Under the pieces are notes generated by a model that was not told the origin of the DNA, searched no databases, and was given only the letters and a program-made list of their open reading frames with translations. Positions 39,342-52,000 of a DNA stretch of 64,000 nt are shown in pieces (position 1 is the first letter of the stretch; the number at the start of each line of letters is the position of its first letter). Source of the DNA: JAHBNG01 sp039028975. GTDB taxonomy: Bacteria > Chloroflexota > Anaerolineae > Caldilineales > Caldilineaceae. Location: positions 1-64,000 of the forward strand of contig JBCCHB010000068.1 in NCBI GenBank assembly GCA_039028975.1, given 5' to 3'. The position numbers and the translations under genes are program-made.

Positions 39342-40008
39342 TTGCTGAATCTCCTGTATACGGAATGTCAAATAGAAGCGGTGTTAAAATACACTAAGCA
39401 TGATGGCGTCAAGCGCCTACTACGCAAAAAGAATGTGTAAACAGGACACCTTTCGGGAAGGTTGTGACCTGGGAACTAAACTGGCCTGAGAATCTTCCCT
39501 TAAGGTTTTCACCAAGATTCATCACATCCCAATCGTGCGCATTGGGATCCATTAATTGTGTTGATAGACGCTCCCGTTCGGGTTTGCTGCTAGGGTGGGT
39601 AAGAGGATCGGGTGATGTGCGGTTTTGGTTAAATAAGCTGCAAAGCTAAGGAGAAAGAATGTTTGTATAATTTTTGTAACAACATTCTGACAACAACTCT
39701 CTGACCGTAGATTAGCAGATTGATCCATATTCTGCATCTGTCATTTTATGTAATCATGACAAATAATAGAGCATTTTTTAGATGATTTGAGAGGGGAACG
39801 GTTGGCTAATTCCAATATAAATCGGAAAAACCATGAATGATTCGTCTTTTTCTACCAAGGAAAGCGAATCATTCATGGTTCTTGCAGCTACATTACATTC
39901 AAGATCATTCAAATAAGCGGAGACTGCAACGCACGGCGGACTTTCTGACTGGAAGTGCGAAAATCCTAGACGCCGTGCATCGCAGTCTTCACTCACTTAA
40001 TGGCACTT
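39342..40008. other. Intergenic region, 667 bp, with repeat module
   Basis: This gap separates two giant genes read in the same direction, so it holds the terminator of the 4943-aa gene and the promoter of the 3627-aa gene. No convincing ORF is present. Its right part (39733-39990) is a repeat module listed separately. The part next to the 3627-aa gene carries its AGGAG site. Confidence 0.6.
39733..39990. repeat. Intergenic repeat module with hairpins, copy 1
   Basis: It begins atctgtcattttatgtaa and caaataatag-gc-TTTTTT, then a strong hairpin with 16-bp arms (aaccatgaatgattcg 39829-39844, cgaatcattcatggtt 39865-39880, loop 20 nt). A motif gatcattc-aata-gcggagactgc and a second imperfect inverted repeat follow (gactgcaacgcacggcg/cgccgtgcatcgcagtc, about 39924-39985). 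The same order of elements recurs at 55197-55600. The position just after the 4943-aa gene's stop fits a terminator role. Confidence 0.7.
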
Positions 40009-43000
40009 CTATGGACTCACAGGCATATATATCTTCTCAGGCCTTGTCAAGTCATTATCTGTCTGCTTACCCGATAGATCAGTTTCATTCTGAGCTGTCT
40101 GCGCATTCACCGCGGATGTCTGGCTTGTCTGCTGCGAAAGAAGAGGGAGGTAAATCTCCACGCCCTGCACGACGCCAATCATTTCGCGCCTAGAGCTTCC
40201 GTCTTCGTAGACAATTTCGAGTACATAGATATCATCTTGGCCGAGGATTGCACCAACGTCCAACCATTCGTAGCCTACATCTCTCTGACCAATGACCGGG
40301 GCCAAAATCAACTGACGATTGCGTCGTTCGGAGGAGATGCCATCCGTGTGCCAGATGTTGAATCCAGCTACGTTGCGTTCATCTACGATTTGCCAACTGA
40401 TCAATACACCGTCGGGCGTCTGCTGAAGCCTACCTTTGGCCAAGAGCGTTGCCGTCGGGTTCACAATTTGTACGGAATCACAATCCTGATCGTCTCCATC
40501 GGTAACAACAGTGACGCCGCTACCTCTTGCACCTATCGATCTAGCCAGATTGGGGGTTTCGCCGGATCGGGTACAAGGAGCAATGGCGGGAAGTAGAGTC
40601 GTGTCGGTCGACGTCCTGAAGAAGACATCTACAGATATAGATTCATTGACAGCCAAGCCATCCTGGTCATTCGCTAGCAAATCATCCCAGGTGAGAACAG
40701 AGTTCGCAACGGTATCCGGTGCTGGCGTAGCACTCTCATATGTAAGGAAAGCCCTACTAAAACGATCCTCCAACGGTAGCGTCGTCAGCGGAACATCACC
40801 TGTATTAGTAATCCGAATGGTGAAGCTGATGATCTCATTCGTACGTACTTCGCCAATCCCGTTGTAGACCTTGCTTAGCGCCAAGCTCGGATTGGCGTTG
40901 ACGCTGCTAATGGTCACTGGATAGTCCTCAATCTCACCGTCAGATGCAACACCCTGGGCGTCCAGACCTGTATCCGTACTCAGGCGGAAGCGAGCGTAGC
41001 TGTCCGTCACGCCGTTGGCGGGTACGGTGCCAAAGTTAAGGTTGAATTCAACGTTGAGACTGCCCGCTGGAACCGTCGTCGTGACAAATTCGCCCGTGTC
41101 GGTAAAGACACCGTTGGCGTTGAAGTCCACAAAGCCATAGAGTACGGCTGGCGTCGTGGTGGTGTTGGTGGCGTTGGCTCGCACAGTTGCCGTATTCCCT
41201 TCGACAAAGAAGAGATCGGCTAGGTTGATACCGTCCTCATCATTGATTTGGTCGTTGTTGTCGCCATCAGCGTCAGTTGTGGGGATACCGTCCACTTCGC
41301 CATCGATGAGTGTCCCCAAGTGTAACCCCTCAACGATCAGGTGGCGTGGCCCATTGTCTGCCAGAAGCGTGCCGTAGTCGCCCGTGCCTTGGCCAACACT
41401 TGCGTCGGGATTGTCACCCCAGTCGTTGATCTGGGTCATCAGAATGGCAATGTCGTGGTCGTCTTCGTCAAAGAGGGCCGGGTCAGCCAGGAAGTTGTCG
41501 GTAAAGAAGTCATCTTTAATGACCATTTCATTGAAGCCGTCCGTATCCGGCACTGAGTCAATGTCCACCACGTTGGGATCGCCACCTGGACCCGTCGCAT
41601 CGGCAATCTCGATGATGTTGGTGTAGATGGTGCTCACCGCAATGGCGGGATTGATCTGGAAGCGAATGGTATCGGTGTAGCCTTGATTGGGTGCCAGATT
41701 GATGTTGCTGTGTGTCCGCGTGGCCGTGTTTGGACCAGTCGGCGTCCAGTTGTTATCGGCCAGGATCAGGCTTTCAGGAATGTGCTCAATGAGGGTGATA
41801 TCCTGGGCATCTAGCACACCCTGATTGATGATGAGATACTCGTAGGTGATGATGTCCCCTGGCTCTACCACGGGCAGTACATTGCCCCCCATGGCATCGA
41901 CGAGCGGATACTTGATGATGGCTAAGTCAAAGGTCTCCACCACCGTGACCTGGGCCGGATCGTGGTCGTCCTCATCAGTTGCCGCCACGCCATCGCCGAT
42001 GGTGCCTGTGCCGTTACCGTCAATGTAATTGTCGGCTGGGCTGTTTGGCTGGCCACCTGGATCGTTGGTCTCATCCGTATCTGGAATCGAGTCGATGTCT
42101 AGGATAGAGCCACCACCAGGTGCGTAGCTGGCGAATGAGATCTCGCCCCAGACCGTCTGGGTGCCGACCAGGCCACCTACCGGATAGAAAGGTGAGGCGG
42201 GACCGACGGCAAAGATGACCACGTGGGTGCTCACAGACTCGCCCGGCTCTAGCGGGCCAGGGAAGACGAAGTGACCTTGCTGGTCGCTGGTTACCTGCCA
42301 GCCGCGAGCGATATTGTACTCCAGGCTCGAGTCATCGATGATCAAGCCCTTGGGGCTGTTGTCGGTCACGCGGATGTCGTAAGCTGTGACGTCACCTTGG
42401 TTGGTCACTTCCAGCGTAAAGGTGACGCGCTCGCCCACGCCAATGATGGCATCGGTGGGGTTGCCTCCACTGGCTGGGTTGCCCTCATCATTTGTGTAGA
42501 CTTTGGTCAGCGCCAGGTCAAACTCGCCGAGGGTGACACTGGCAATGTCGTGATCATCTTCGTCAGTGGTACCGTCGTTGTTGATTTCGTCGTCCACTAG
42601 CAGATCGTTGCCGTTGCCATCGTCGGGCGTAGAATCTGCATCTTCAACCGGTGGCGCAGCAGGCGTGTCCGAAGCCTGGACGATCTCTGCATAGTTATTC
42701 ATCAGACCCAAGGCTGCCGTATCGGTGACGTGTAGCGTGATGGTCAATCGCTCAGATGACCCTGGTGCCAACGGTCCCGGAATCGAGTTGATGACCTGAT
42801 TGGGGTTGCCTTCAATCCAGCCGTTGGTGTCGTTTTCGCTCAAGGTCAGTGTGTCGGTCAGGTAGTCAACAATCGTAATGTCGTACGCATCGACCGAGCC
42901 TTGATTGAAGACATCGATAACAAAGATCACATCCGCACCAGGGGCAGTAACGGCAGCTTGGGTAGCCGCAGGCTGCTTGCGTAGGGCCAGGTCAAAGCGG

Positions 43001-46000
43001 CGCACCGTCACCTCGGCCACGTCGTGATCGTCTTCATCATTCGTGCCGTTGTCGCTGGTGATGTCGTCGATGAGCGGGTCGCCATTGTCGTCGTTCTCGT
43101 CATCCTCCGGCTGAGAGTCCAGATCGTCGCCGTTGTCCTGCTTGATTTCGGCATAGTTCTGGAGCGTACCCAACGTGGTTCCTGCCCGCAGCAGAATCGA
43201 GACGTTGATGCTCTCGCCCGGGGCCAGCAGCGTGGTCAATGTGCGGGTGGCCGTGCCGTCACCTTGGTCAGTCCAGTTCGCTTCGTTGGGGCTGAGGGTG
43301 AAGCCAGCCGGGTAGCGATCCACAAGCTGGATGCCATTGGCGGGGCTGGTTCCCTGATTGAAGACGGTAATGGTAAAGAGCACATCATCCCCTTCGCTCA
43401 CCACACTCTGAGCCGTGGTCTTGCGCAGGGCCAGATCATAGACGTCCGTTTGTGCTGTGACGGTGACCACGGCAACGTCGTGATCGTCCTCATCGCCGCC
43501 GGTGTTGTCGATGATGTCGTCCACAACCGTATCATCGTCCACCGAGTCCGGTGTTGAATCGCGGTCGGTGAAGGGGTTGCCGTTGATGTCGGTGACGCTG
43601 GACACCTCGGTCTTGTTGGTCAGCACCGTGTTGTCCGCCAGACCGCCATCGATCTGCATGGTGACGTTGACTACCACCGATTGGCCGGGCAGCAGCCCCT
43701 CAGCAGGTAGTTCAGCACCGGCAGTTAACGTTCTGGAAATGGTGCCGGGACCAGTCAAAGTCGTCGGCGTCCAGTTGGCATCGTTGACCGTTAGGCCAGC
43801 AGGGACGTAGTCAATCAGCGCGATGTTGTCCATGGGGCCGCCAACTTGGTTGAAGACCTCGATTGAAAAGACCACTGTATCGCCGGGTGCTGCATACTGC
43901 ACGGGAACCGTCTTGCGCAGGGCAATGTCCCACGTGTCGGGCGCAAAGCCAAAGTCGTAGGTGTGGTCGATGGTGCCGCCTGGCGTATCCACGTTGATGA
44001 CGGCATTGTCGCCAGTCATGGTGGCATCCGAGTCGATCTCATCGTTGGTGCCTTGGTTGTCCAGCGTCAGCATGAGGCCATCCAGCGGACTCTGCTGGCT
44101 GCCGCCTGTTGCGTTGGGAATGCGTACCGACACGCCTGCGCCCGGAATGGGCAGGTTGTATTTGGTATTGGAGGTGCTGGTTCCAGAATCCGAACTGAAG
44201 TAGTACTCGCCGCGGGCGTCGGTAATGGCCGAGCCGATGACTGTGTTGCCCGCATCGAGAATCTCAACCGTGACGCCCTGGATGGGCGGCTCACCTGGAT
44301 CTTGCTCGCCGTTGAGGTTGTAGTCGATCCAGACGCGGTTGCCGATCTCCACGGGCAAGGCGGGACACAGACAGGTCAGCTCACCCACGCCATTATTGAG
44401 GCTGGCTTCGCTACCGTTGGCGGCAGAGACACAAGGCAATGTCGTTGGGAAGCCGTAGTAGCCGGTCAGCGCGCCGGTGGTCGCGTCAAACTGACGCATA
44501 CCGGCCGTGTAAACGTTTCCGCCCTCACTAAATTGACCGAAGTTGGTGGCGATGATGTTGTTGCCAATCACACAGGCGCTGCCGGTCAGATCCTCAAAGG
44601 TGAGGTTGGCCCCATGACAGAGCATATGGGTATCGCCAAAGAAGAACTCACCGCCACCAAAAGGCCCGTCATTACGCAGCCGCTGCACACCGCCTGGCTC
44701 GCTGAAGGCCGTACAGCCTGTGTCACCTTCCATGACCCAGATGTTGGTGCCAATCTGGCAAGCGTACATGAGGTCACCGGCAGTGATGGCGGTATAGTTG
44801 GCCCCGGTCAGCGGGCTGGGATCGGTAACGGTCGTCTGGATGCCCCAGCGGTCCATAAAGCCGATGACCATGTTGCCGTCGGCGGTAAAGTCGATGTCAG
44901 AGAGAATTGCCTGGGGATAGCTCAGCTTGGCTGCGAAGCTACCCTGCACGTCTGCTGGGGTGCGTGCCCACGGGAACCAGCCTTGGTTCTGGGCATTGCC
45001 AGCCCAAACGCCACCATCCTGGGCAATCTCACGCGTGTAGTCCAGCGGGAAGTCGATGACGTTGACAAAGCCGTCGCCGATGTTGCTGGGGTTGAAGGTC
45101 TGAATGTAGGCATGAAGGTCAGCCGTGTTTTGGCTCGTCTCTGCACTGCAGACCAGCCCCAGGAAGCCCAAGCCGTTGTAGAAGGTGAGCGCCCAGGGAC
45201 GGAATTCGCCGTTCGAGCAGCCTGGATCGGGAATCATGTGCTGGGTTACGTTGCCAGCCGGTGCTGGACCACCGTTGAGAGGCAGTCCGGACGTATCAAC
45301 CTGAATGAGCGCACCTTGATGGACGTTGACCAGCCAAAGTTCACCATTGAAGACATCGGCATTGCCAAAGCCAACCGTGCCTGCCTTGTTGAAGCCGTCC
45401 AAATCGATGCTGGCGCCAGAGGCCATGATCTCGTAGTCGTCGTCCAACAGTTCGTTGGTGTCGGGGTGACGCTGGACCGTCCCCAGGTCGATGCCGTTAA
45501 CGCCCTGCAGCGTAAAGCCAGGCGTAGCGGGGTTGAAGGAACCACTGCCGCCGCTGTACTGGACCACGTAAACGCCGTCAACCGTGTAGGTATCGGTGCC
45601 GTTGTAGTCAGCCAGCGGACCTAATCCAACGTGGCGCTTAAGGGTAGCCCCTGTATAGAGCTGCCCTATGTTGGCGTCGAAGGCCGTCCCCCAGACCGCG
45701 CCCATCTGGTTAGACGGTGCCTCGGCAGAGTAGCTGCTGGGTCCCGGTTGATAGGGGAAGGAGAACCAGCCCGGATCGGCCGAGCCGAGACCGTTGTCGT
45801 AACAGACGGTGGCCACCGTCGGATTGGGGCAGGGGCTAGGCCGATCCACGGGCGTAAAGCCTGCCGTCGCCACAGTCCAGCCGTCGCCCACGTGGGCAAA
45901 TTGAACGGCCGTGGTGTTGTTGTCACCCACGACCGACGAAGTCAGATGATCCAGCGGGCCGTTGTTCATGGAGATGAAGAAGCCTTGGGTCGTTGCGCCG

Positions 46001-49000
46001 GGCAGCTCAAAGGTGATCCGCGTCTCGCCTTCCAGGCCAGAATTGAGGAAGACAAACTTGCCCTCGGGGTCAGTTGTGGTTGAGGTCATGGTGCCAGATG
46101 CATCGACCGCGGTGACGATGATGCCTTCTACACCTGGCTCGTCTGCGTCGATCTGGCCGTCGGTGTCGTTGTCTTGGAAGACGGCACCGCGCACGCCACC
46201 ACCAGCCGTGCCAAAGGTGAACTTCATGCCGTCACTCAGGTCTACGTTGGCAATGGTGTAAAGACCGCCGCCTTGGGCCACCATGCGTTGAGCCGCCTCA
46301 TCGCTGAAGTCACCGTCTGCGTCGCTGTCCACAATGAGATAGAGTACGCCTAGCACTTCGGGCAGATCCGTCGTTGCGTCATCGACCTGAACGCCAATGC
46401 TAACGGGACCAACGCTGCCTGTCTCCTGCACCAGCCACTCTCGAGTAAGGCGGGCCTTGCCGCTGGGATAGCCGCTGGCAATCGTATCGGTTAACCAAGT
46501 CGTTGCGTCGAGACCGTTGTGGCCCCAGATGAGGAAGCTGTCTGGGTTGACCGAGATACGACTGCTGTCGCTGTTGGCGCTGGTAAAATCATCGGTTGTG
46601 GCAACAGTAACGATGCCGCCTGGCGCAGTCGAACCAGAGATGCGCTGATCCAGCGCGGTGGATAAGTCGAAGCCGATACCCGCCACGTCGTTATGATAGG
46701 CGCTGTTGGCGGTCGCATCCCAGGTGGTGACGCCTGTTGAAGTCGTATAACTCATCAACTGGGTATTGTTCAGCGTCAGGCCATATTTCAAGGCCAGGTA
46801 ACTTTCGATTTTGTTGCGCTCAGCGTCAACGCTAGCTGTGTAGGCAATAACTTCTGCAATTTGACCGTTGAGAGGAGCCGCGTCGCCGCACACTCTTCGT
46901 TGGCCCATAACGGCGGCTAGGCTACGCGTGAGATCATGGGTCGATGAAGTGATGAGGGGCGTGCCATTGCTGTTGCTAAAGGTACGCTTTTGCCCGCTAA
47001 CGCGACCGCCCTCCAGCATATCCCAGTACCCATTTGCACTGACCGTGTCGATTGGTGAAGAGGTCGTTCGATGCTTATATGACTGGTTACTAAGAAAGTG
47101 CTGGAAGATAGGCGCGGTGCAAGCCTGCATGGAATAGAGGGTACCGTCTGAAGTTACATTCGATTGGGCAACAAAGAAAAGGTCATAATCTCCAGTGCCT
47201 ACCGAATTCAGTCCGGTGAGTGGAAAAATCATTCGATCGCTATCGAAAGCAATGGCCGGATTGAAATTAACGCTAGCCGGATTGAGGACCGGGGTCCCTA
47301 TATCGGTCACTGGGCCATCGACAGCGTCAGATTGATTGTTCCACTGACTGACATTGCCGCCCGATTCAAGCACCCCGGCATCGGCCTTCAGCCAAATTTC
47401 CAGGTCAGCAGCTATACCGCCCGGTGCCGGCCGGAAACGCCAGCCCACGTTGTTCCCGATGATGGGATAGGTCGCCGAGACGTCGGTAATCCCTGCGTTG
47501 ACTGGACCGTGACCAGCGTCATCAGTATCGATAGCGTTATCCAGGCCATCCTGGTCGTCATCGGCGCTGTCGAGCACAAGGCTTGCGTCAAATGTGTCGG
47601 CACCCGCTAGATCATTGCTGTCCAAATCCATAAAGTCGGGCGTGCCGTCGCCGTCCGTATCAACAGGTACAAAACCTGTGCCATAGTTGTCATACAGCCC
47701 CTGGTACTCGCCCGTTGTGCTCACCGTGCCAGAGGGAGCGATGAAGCCTGCGGTCGTCTGTGCTTCGATGTTGTCTGGGATGCCGTCGCCGTCGGAGTCG
47801 AGGTCAAGGTGATCGGCGATGTTGTCGGCGTCCGTATGGGTTGGCGTGCAACTAGACTGCCCTGTGTTGGCATCGGTCAGGACAACATCGCTGATAATTG
47901 CGTTGTGACCCGCTACCGATGTTACCGACAAACGATAATCAGAAGCAGCCCCCTGACTTTGGTGTTTGATGACACCGCCGATTTTGAACGTGATGTAGCC
48001 CGTTTCATCAATATCGATTTCGTACAGTTCTCCGTCCACAGCATTGTGAGTGAAGTTCCAATTTGTCGTAATGTAGCCATAAACATTGCCATCTGCGCCA
48101 TGATAGAGCTTCTCACCGCCGTCGTTCCAGTTGGTGGTTACTTGTGAAGCTGATGTCGGGTGCAGCCCGAACATAACTGCAACATTGTCGTCTGCTTTCA
48201 GGTATTCAAAGTGAACAGGAAGCGTGAGGGGTTGATCTGAGTATGATGTATGCCAAGAGTTGACACCAGTAACCGTCATTGAAGATGCAGACGGCGTGGT
48301 GAGCGGCACAGAGCCATTAAAGGTTAACGTGCGCAAATCGACGCCGCAGGTGTGCCCCTCATTTTCATCCAAAATGCCGTCGTTGTCATCGTCAACATCG
48401 TTGAGGTCAACAATGTTATCGCCGTCGGTGTCGGGCAGGTTTTGGCCAAAGGTGAAGTAGGTAACGCCATCAAAATTGTGACTGATTTCGAAGATGCTAC
48501 CGTTGAGCGACACCACGTTCGTAATTACATTGGTGGTAAAGCCGCTGTCGTCTGCGGTAATGAGATAAAGCGGCACATTTGGATCCAGACCGTTTGACGC
48601 AGCAGAGACAGGGAATTGAATCAGCGTTGTGTCTACGCTGCCGGTCTCCTGCGCGACCCATTTGCGCATCATCCAGGCGTTGATGCCCGTATCGGTCACT
48701 TGGGTCGTCAGTGCGTCGCCTGTGCCGACCGTCTCTGCGCCGCTGTGGCCCCAGATGAGGTACTGATTATCGGCGCTAAAGGACGTTGAATGCTGGGCAG
48801 TTGAGGTGACGATTTCGCCAAGCCCAATGGTCAGTATGGCGCTGTCATTTACACTGTGGGACTGGCGCTGGTCGAGCGCGCTGCTGTCATCCCGCCCAAT
48901 CCCGGCCACGTCGTTGTGATAGGTGCTGTGAGTCGTGACATCCCAAATAGTGGTGCCACCAGAATTAGTGTAGCTCAGAGGCACGGTTGGGTCGCCCAAG

Positions 49001-52000
49001 GTGATGCCATACTTGATGGCCAACGAGCTATTGACGCTTAGCCGTTCCGTAGCCGAAAGCTTACGTCCATAGAGGATTACCTCAGCGATATCGCCCTTGA
49101 AGACAGCACTGCTAGCTGCGCCGACATGGATGGCTGGGCTATGCGCACTAGCAAAGTTGACCGTGTTGCTGCTGCTTTCATAGTTGACAAGCCCATCGAA
49201 GCTGGCCGCCCAGTCGTTTGGCGCGCTATAAACATTATAGACGTGGGGCTGGCGCACGTTCTGTGCTGGCCCACTGACGGGTGCCTGCGGATCCCAAATA
49301 TAGCGGACGGTAGAGCCAAAGGTATCGTAAATTTGAGCGTTCGAATAGTCATAATGAACCGTCGGCGAGCCACTACCGCCAAACTGACCTGGGTATCCAT
49401 CCGCTGTATTGCTCGCTCCGTTGTTGCGCAGCACGTAGAAGATTTCTCCATCGGTGGCTGTCGGAATCAACATCTGGCCACCGTAAGTGAAGTAGTCATC
49501 ACCGTCAAAGTTGACCGCTGGATTGAAGTTGAAGACGTTTTCCTGGAAGCTAGGAGCGCTGGAGATGGCCGTAAAGCTGCCGTGGGTGCCAGTTTCGTCA
49601 GTCCAGTTTGTCACTGCTACACCCGAATCCACGATCTGCCCATCTGCCTTGAGCCAGAATTCTAAGTCAACCGCCACGCCACCTGGTGCGGTTACGATGC
49701 CGCCAAAGGTGAAATAATCGCCATCAGTTAGGGTAATGCCAGAGGCACACATGTGATCCTGACCATTGATCGTCTTAGCAGAGAGGGCATGTTCTGTCGT
49801 TGTACCGGGGGCAAAGGCGGGATCGCTAGCGTTGACCAGCAGATTGGTACGTGACTCCAACCCTGTATTGTTCCAAACACAGACTTCTACTGCACCGACC
49901 GAATTCGTATTGGATGCCTGCCAGACTCGGTCAAAGCGGCGGTCAAAGGTCGTGCTAGGGCTAGCGTACGACTGCGTCATGCCAGCTACCCCACCATCAT
50001 GCCCCCAGATGAGATATTGCAGATCGCTGCTGAAGGTACTGACATTCGCAGCGTTGGACAAATCAATTGCACCGAGCCCAATAGTGACCATGCTTTCGTT
50101 GTTGATGCTACGGGACTGCTTCTGTTCAAGTGCGCCGCTATCGTCACGCCCGATGCCTGCCACGTCATTGTGATAGGTGCTGTTGTCCCAGATGACTGTT
50201 CCCGCCGAATTGGTGTAGGTAATCGGCGAGCCGTTTTCGCCAAGCGTAATACCGTATTTGATAGCGAGTGCGCTGTTGACCTGATGGCGCTCAGTATTTG
50301 TGAGCTTGCGGTCGTACAGCAATACTTCGGCGATACGTGAATTGTCACCATCACCAACCTTGGATGCGCCAGCAAAGCTGACCGTATGCACCGTATCTTG
50401 TGCAGCGATAATGCCATCAAACGCGCCATGCCAATCGTTTGGTGCGCTGGCCTCATTGAGAATATGGTAGTTTGTCGTGAGGCGATCGGGTCCCGTAATT
50501 GTTACGCCAGTAAGCCCCTCTGAGGCAGCGGTCGCCGTATCCTTAGGGATCCATACTTTGCGATCGCTTGACCCAAACGTTAGGTAGACACGACCAGCCG
50601 AGTAAGAGTAATAAGGATCGCCGTTACCACCAAAGTAAGCGAGTGTGCGATGAGCTGTTGTATCTGGTTCGGCTTCCTTGCCGACAACGAACATTTCGCC
50701 TGCCGTAAAGCTGTTGGCAAAGGTGTCTCCTGTCCATGAAACGAGGTCGTCGCTATCGAACTCAACCACAGGGTTAAAGTTGAGCAAATCCGCGCCCGAA
50801 TCGAGCAGGTCTGGATCGCCTGTATATGTAGCTGGCGTGTGTGCGCTTGTCTGGTCGACCCATTCTGTGATGGCGTTGCCGCCCGCCTCCGTAACGCCTG
50901 CGTCGGCCTTGAGCCATAGTTCTAGATCAACAGCCACCGCACCGGGTGCAGTCACAATGCCGCCAAATGTAAAGAAAGTGTCATTTGCCAGCGTAATGCC
51001 AGAGACACACATGTGATCCTGGCCATTAACAGTTTTAGCAGAGAGGGCATGTTCTGTGGTTGTGCCGGGTGCAAACCCAGGATCGCTATTGTTGACAAGC
51101 AGATGCGTGCGCGACTCTAGCCCGGTGTTGTTGCGTACACAGATTTCGACAGCGCCAGTGGAATTTGTATTCTTGACCTGCCAGACGCGGTCAAAGCGGC
51201 GATCAAAGGTGGAGCCGCTGTGTGCTTGTGTCATGCCGGCAACGCCACCTTGATGACCCCAGATGAGGAACTGATTGTCGCTGTTGAAGGTGCCTGTATT
51301 TGTCTGATTGGTTGCCGCGATGCTGTCGAGGCCAATCGAGACCAAGCTATCCGGATGCACGCTGCCAGACTGCCGCTGATAGAGGGCACCGCTGTCGTCC
51401 CGTCCAATGCCGGCCACGTCGTTGTGGTAGGTGGCGTTGTTCCAGATGGTTGCGCCGCTCGAATCGACGTAGGTCTTGGGCACGCCATTTGCGCCAAACG
51501 TGATGCCATACTTGAGTGCCAATGCGCTGTTAACTTGGTCACGTTCACCATCGGTCAGCTTGCGGTCAAAGAGCAGAATTTCGGCGATGGAACCATTGAA
51601 GTAGGTGTTGTTGTTGTAGCCGATATAGCTGTGGGTATTATCCTGCGTAGAAAAGTTGGTCGTGTTTGAGTTGGTCGTAAATTGAACGATGCCGTCGAAT
51701 TTGGCTTGCCAATCATTTGTCGCGCTGTGTACGTTGTAGATGTGGGGATCCTGTGCGTTGCGCGGCGGTCCACCCGCAGGCGGATTCTGGGTATCCCAAT
51801 TTCTGCGAGTGTCAGAACCAAAGGTATCGTAGACGTTGCGGGTGCTGTGGTCGTAGTAACCGCTGGCCGCGGTGCCCGCAAATTGGCCAGGATAACCCGT
51901 ATCTGCGGTTGGCGTATCCGTGTTCTGCAGAACGTAGAAGATTTCACCTTCCGTTGCGGACAGGATAAAGCGCTTGCTCGTATAGCGCAGATATTCGTTG

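Noticed and set aside
39342..39371. Upstream ATG adding ten residues to the 3627-aa giant
   Set aside because: The AGGAG site lies within this extension, nine bases before the ATG at 39341, which also matches the leader start of the paralogue.
39464..39737. Short ORFs on both strands in the intergenic region
   Set aside because: About 60 codons each, no ribosome site, no family resemblance, and next to a non-coding repeat module.
43963..45624. 553-codon ORF on the plus strand
   Set aside because: It is antisense to the 4943-aa giant. Asp/Gly/Thr-rich coding sequence leaves few stops on the opposite strand; the product has no recognisable domain and no ribosome site.
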